Below are positions 5,225-6,194 of a DNA stretch of 6,194 nucleotides, piece by piece. Below the pieces are notes generated by a model. That model was not told the DNA's origin and searched no databases. It worked only from the letters and a program-made list of their open reading frames with translations. Position 1 is the first letter of the stretch. Each line of letters begins with the position of its first letter. This stretch comes from Deltaproteobacteria bacterium (GTDB lineage Bacteria > Desulfobacterota > Desulfarculia > Adiutricales > Adiutricaceae): positions 1-6,194 of the forward strand of contig JAIRZX010000365.1 in the NCBI GenBank assembly GCA_031267005.1, in the 5' to 3' direction. The translations under genes were made by a program, and so were the position numbers.

Positions 5225-6194
5225 ATGGCCTTATCTGACGCGAACTCAATCCTGCTCCCGCTCCTGGAGCTCTCGGCCAGCGGGAGCCCGGTGCAGACCA
5301 TCGATCTCTGCGGCCCGCTCTCCGACCGACTGGGGCTCCCCTGCAAGGCACCCACCTCCGGCCCGGACAACTACCTCGCCAAACGGATCCACCTCGCCCT
5401 GAACCTCCTTAAGGACGCAGGGCTCATGAGCCGGCTAGCCACAGGCAAGTTCGAGATAACCGCCAAGGGGCTCCTGGCGATCGCCCCGGCCATTCTCTTG
5501 AAGGAAGCGCCGGATCCTGCTTCCGGGGGGGACCACGCCGCCCGCAAGGAGCGCGACCTAAAGGCGCTCGACCGCAGACACGCCGCCGCGAAAAACATTT
5601 TGGAGGCCGTTAAATCCATCCCCGGCCGCAAGTTCAGCGAATACTGGAGCGGCGCCCCCTTCCGCTTGGACCCCTCCGGCGCAGAAATCGGCCGCCCTTT
5701 GCCCTCTGCGGCCGCACTGACCGGAAAACCGGGCCTTGCCGCTCCCGGTAAGAAAGGCTTGGACCCCTCCGGCTCAGAAATCGGCCGCCCTTTGCCCTCC
5801 TCGGTCGCACTGACCGGAAAACCGGGCCTTGCCGCTCCCGGCAAGAAAGGCAAGGCCAACGTCATCCCCCCCCCGCCGCCCCCAGCGTCGGCGGGGGCTT
5901 CGGGATCCGCCGCCGGCAAGCCAGCCACCGGACCCGCAAAGCCGTCCCCCGCTTCAGGTACATGGCCCGTGGCTCCGGGGTCCGCCGTCGGCAAGCCGTC
6001 CCCCGCTTCACGAAAAGGGACGGAAGCTCCGGGAGCCGCCGCAAGCAAGCCGGCCCCCGAACCCGCAAAGCCGTCCCCCGCTTCACGCAAAGGGACGGAA
6101 GCTCCGGGTGCCGCCGCAAGCAAGCCGGCCCCCGAACCCGCAAAGCCGTCCCCCGCTTCACGCAAAGGGACGGAAGCTCCGGGAGCCGCCGCAA
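5225..6194 (+). CDS. Mrr-N-like winged-helix protein with tandem Pro/Ala-rich repeats (partial, C-terminus beyond right edge)
   Basis: The frame is open from the ATG at 5225 to the right edge (323 codons, no stop). Residues about 8-83 match the Mrr_N winged-helix pattern: an opening helix (LLPLLELSASGSPVQTIDL), LSDRLGL, then RIHLALNLLKDAGLMSR followed by the wing GKFEITAKG. In restriction proteins this module binds DNA ahead of a nuclease domain. Residues 103-147 are charged and helical (RKERDLKALDRRHAAAKN). Two copies of a 31-residue repeat (148-178, 179-209; LDPSGxEIGRPLPS) follow, then a run of six Pro (215-220). Next come degenerate units and 25-residue repeats (from 262; SRKGTEAPGAAASKPAPEP) still running at the edge. 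No nuclease motif is visible yet; it may lie beyond the edge. The upstream frame is closed by TAG at 5165 with no other start. The Shine-Dalgarno is weak (GGAA at 5216). It is divergent from the Mrr-like gene. Confidence 0.8.
   Translation, partial: MALSDANSILLPLLELSASGSPVQTIDLCGPLSDRLGLPCKAPTSGPDNYLAKRIHLALNLLKDAGLMSRLATGKFEITAKGLLAIAPAILLKEAPDPASGGDHAARKERDLKALDRRHAAAKNILEAVKSIPGRKFSEYWSGAPFRLDPSGAEIGRPLPSAAALTGKPGLAAPGKKGLDPSGSEIGRPLPSSVALTGKPGLAAPGKKGKANVIPPPPPPASAGASGSAAGKPATGPAKPSPASGTWPVAPGSAVGKPSPASRKGTEAPGAAASKPAPEPAKPSPASRKGTEAPGAAASKPAPEPAKPSPASRKGTEAPGAAA
5666..5851 (+). repeat. Tandem 93-bp in-frame repeat, two copies
   Basis: Copies at 5666-5758 and 5759-5851 differ at 5 of 93 positions and encode 31 residues each, starting LDPSG and ending PGKKG. 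The period is a multiple of three, so copy-number change would keep the frame. Confidence 0.9.
6008..6194 (+). repeat. Tandem 75-bp in-frame repeat, two and a half copies, cut by the edge
   Basis: Copies at 6008-6082 and 6083-6157 differ at 2 of 75 positions, both silent. A third begins at 6158 and continues past the window. Each encodes 25 residues starting SRKGTEAPG and ending KPSPA. Degenerate earlier units precede them from about 5885. Near-identity implies recent expansion. Confidence 0.9.

Noticed and set aside
5371..6165. 264-codon open frame on the minus strand
   Set aside because: Antisense to the winged-helix gene; it stays open because the 93- and 75-bp repeats are multiples of three and happen to lack stops in this frame.

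Overview
This GC-rich (roughly two thirds G+C by eye) bacterial window looks like chromosomal accessory DNA. Secretion-type signal peptides, Shine-Dalgarno boxes and one sigma70-like promoter point to a bacterium, probably Gram-negative. I could not assign a genus. Only about half of the window is convincingly coding, which is low for a bacterium.

Layout, left to right. Positions 1-859 (minus) hold the N-terminal 286 codons of a secreted TPR protein of the kinesin-light-chain type, cut by the left edge. Positions 860-2491 are a 1.6 kb stretch with no gene I can defend. A 20-bp-arm hairpin (2492-2542) probably ends the next gene, a small secreted Gly/His/Arg-rich protein (2569-3009, minus). 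Its leader region (3010-3160) carries inverted repeats. A degenerate array of 6- and 7-bp units (3461-3793) then overlaps the 3' end of a minus-strand gene (3755-4588). That gene's C-terminal half reads as a diverged Mrr-type restriction endonuclease domain whose key catalytic residues appear replaced. A 636-bp region with a good promoter and an inverted repeat separates it from a divergent plus-strand gene (5225 to the right edge). This last gene starts with an Mrr-N-like winged-helix domain and continues into two families of tandem Pro/Ala-rich repeats.

The most interesting part is 3183-6194. Two divergent genes carry the two halves of a standard Mrr protein: a nuclease-fold domain in one and the DNA-binding winged helix in the other. 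The nuclease-fold gene runs into a GCTTCGG heptamer tract at its C-terminus. Because 7 is not a multiple of 3, each gain or loss of a unit would move translation into a different open frame with a different tail (about 4, 50 or 200 residues past the tract). This could be phase variation of a restriction-like or regulatory protein, or repeat-driven erosion of an old restriction locus. The sequence alone cannot decide.
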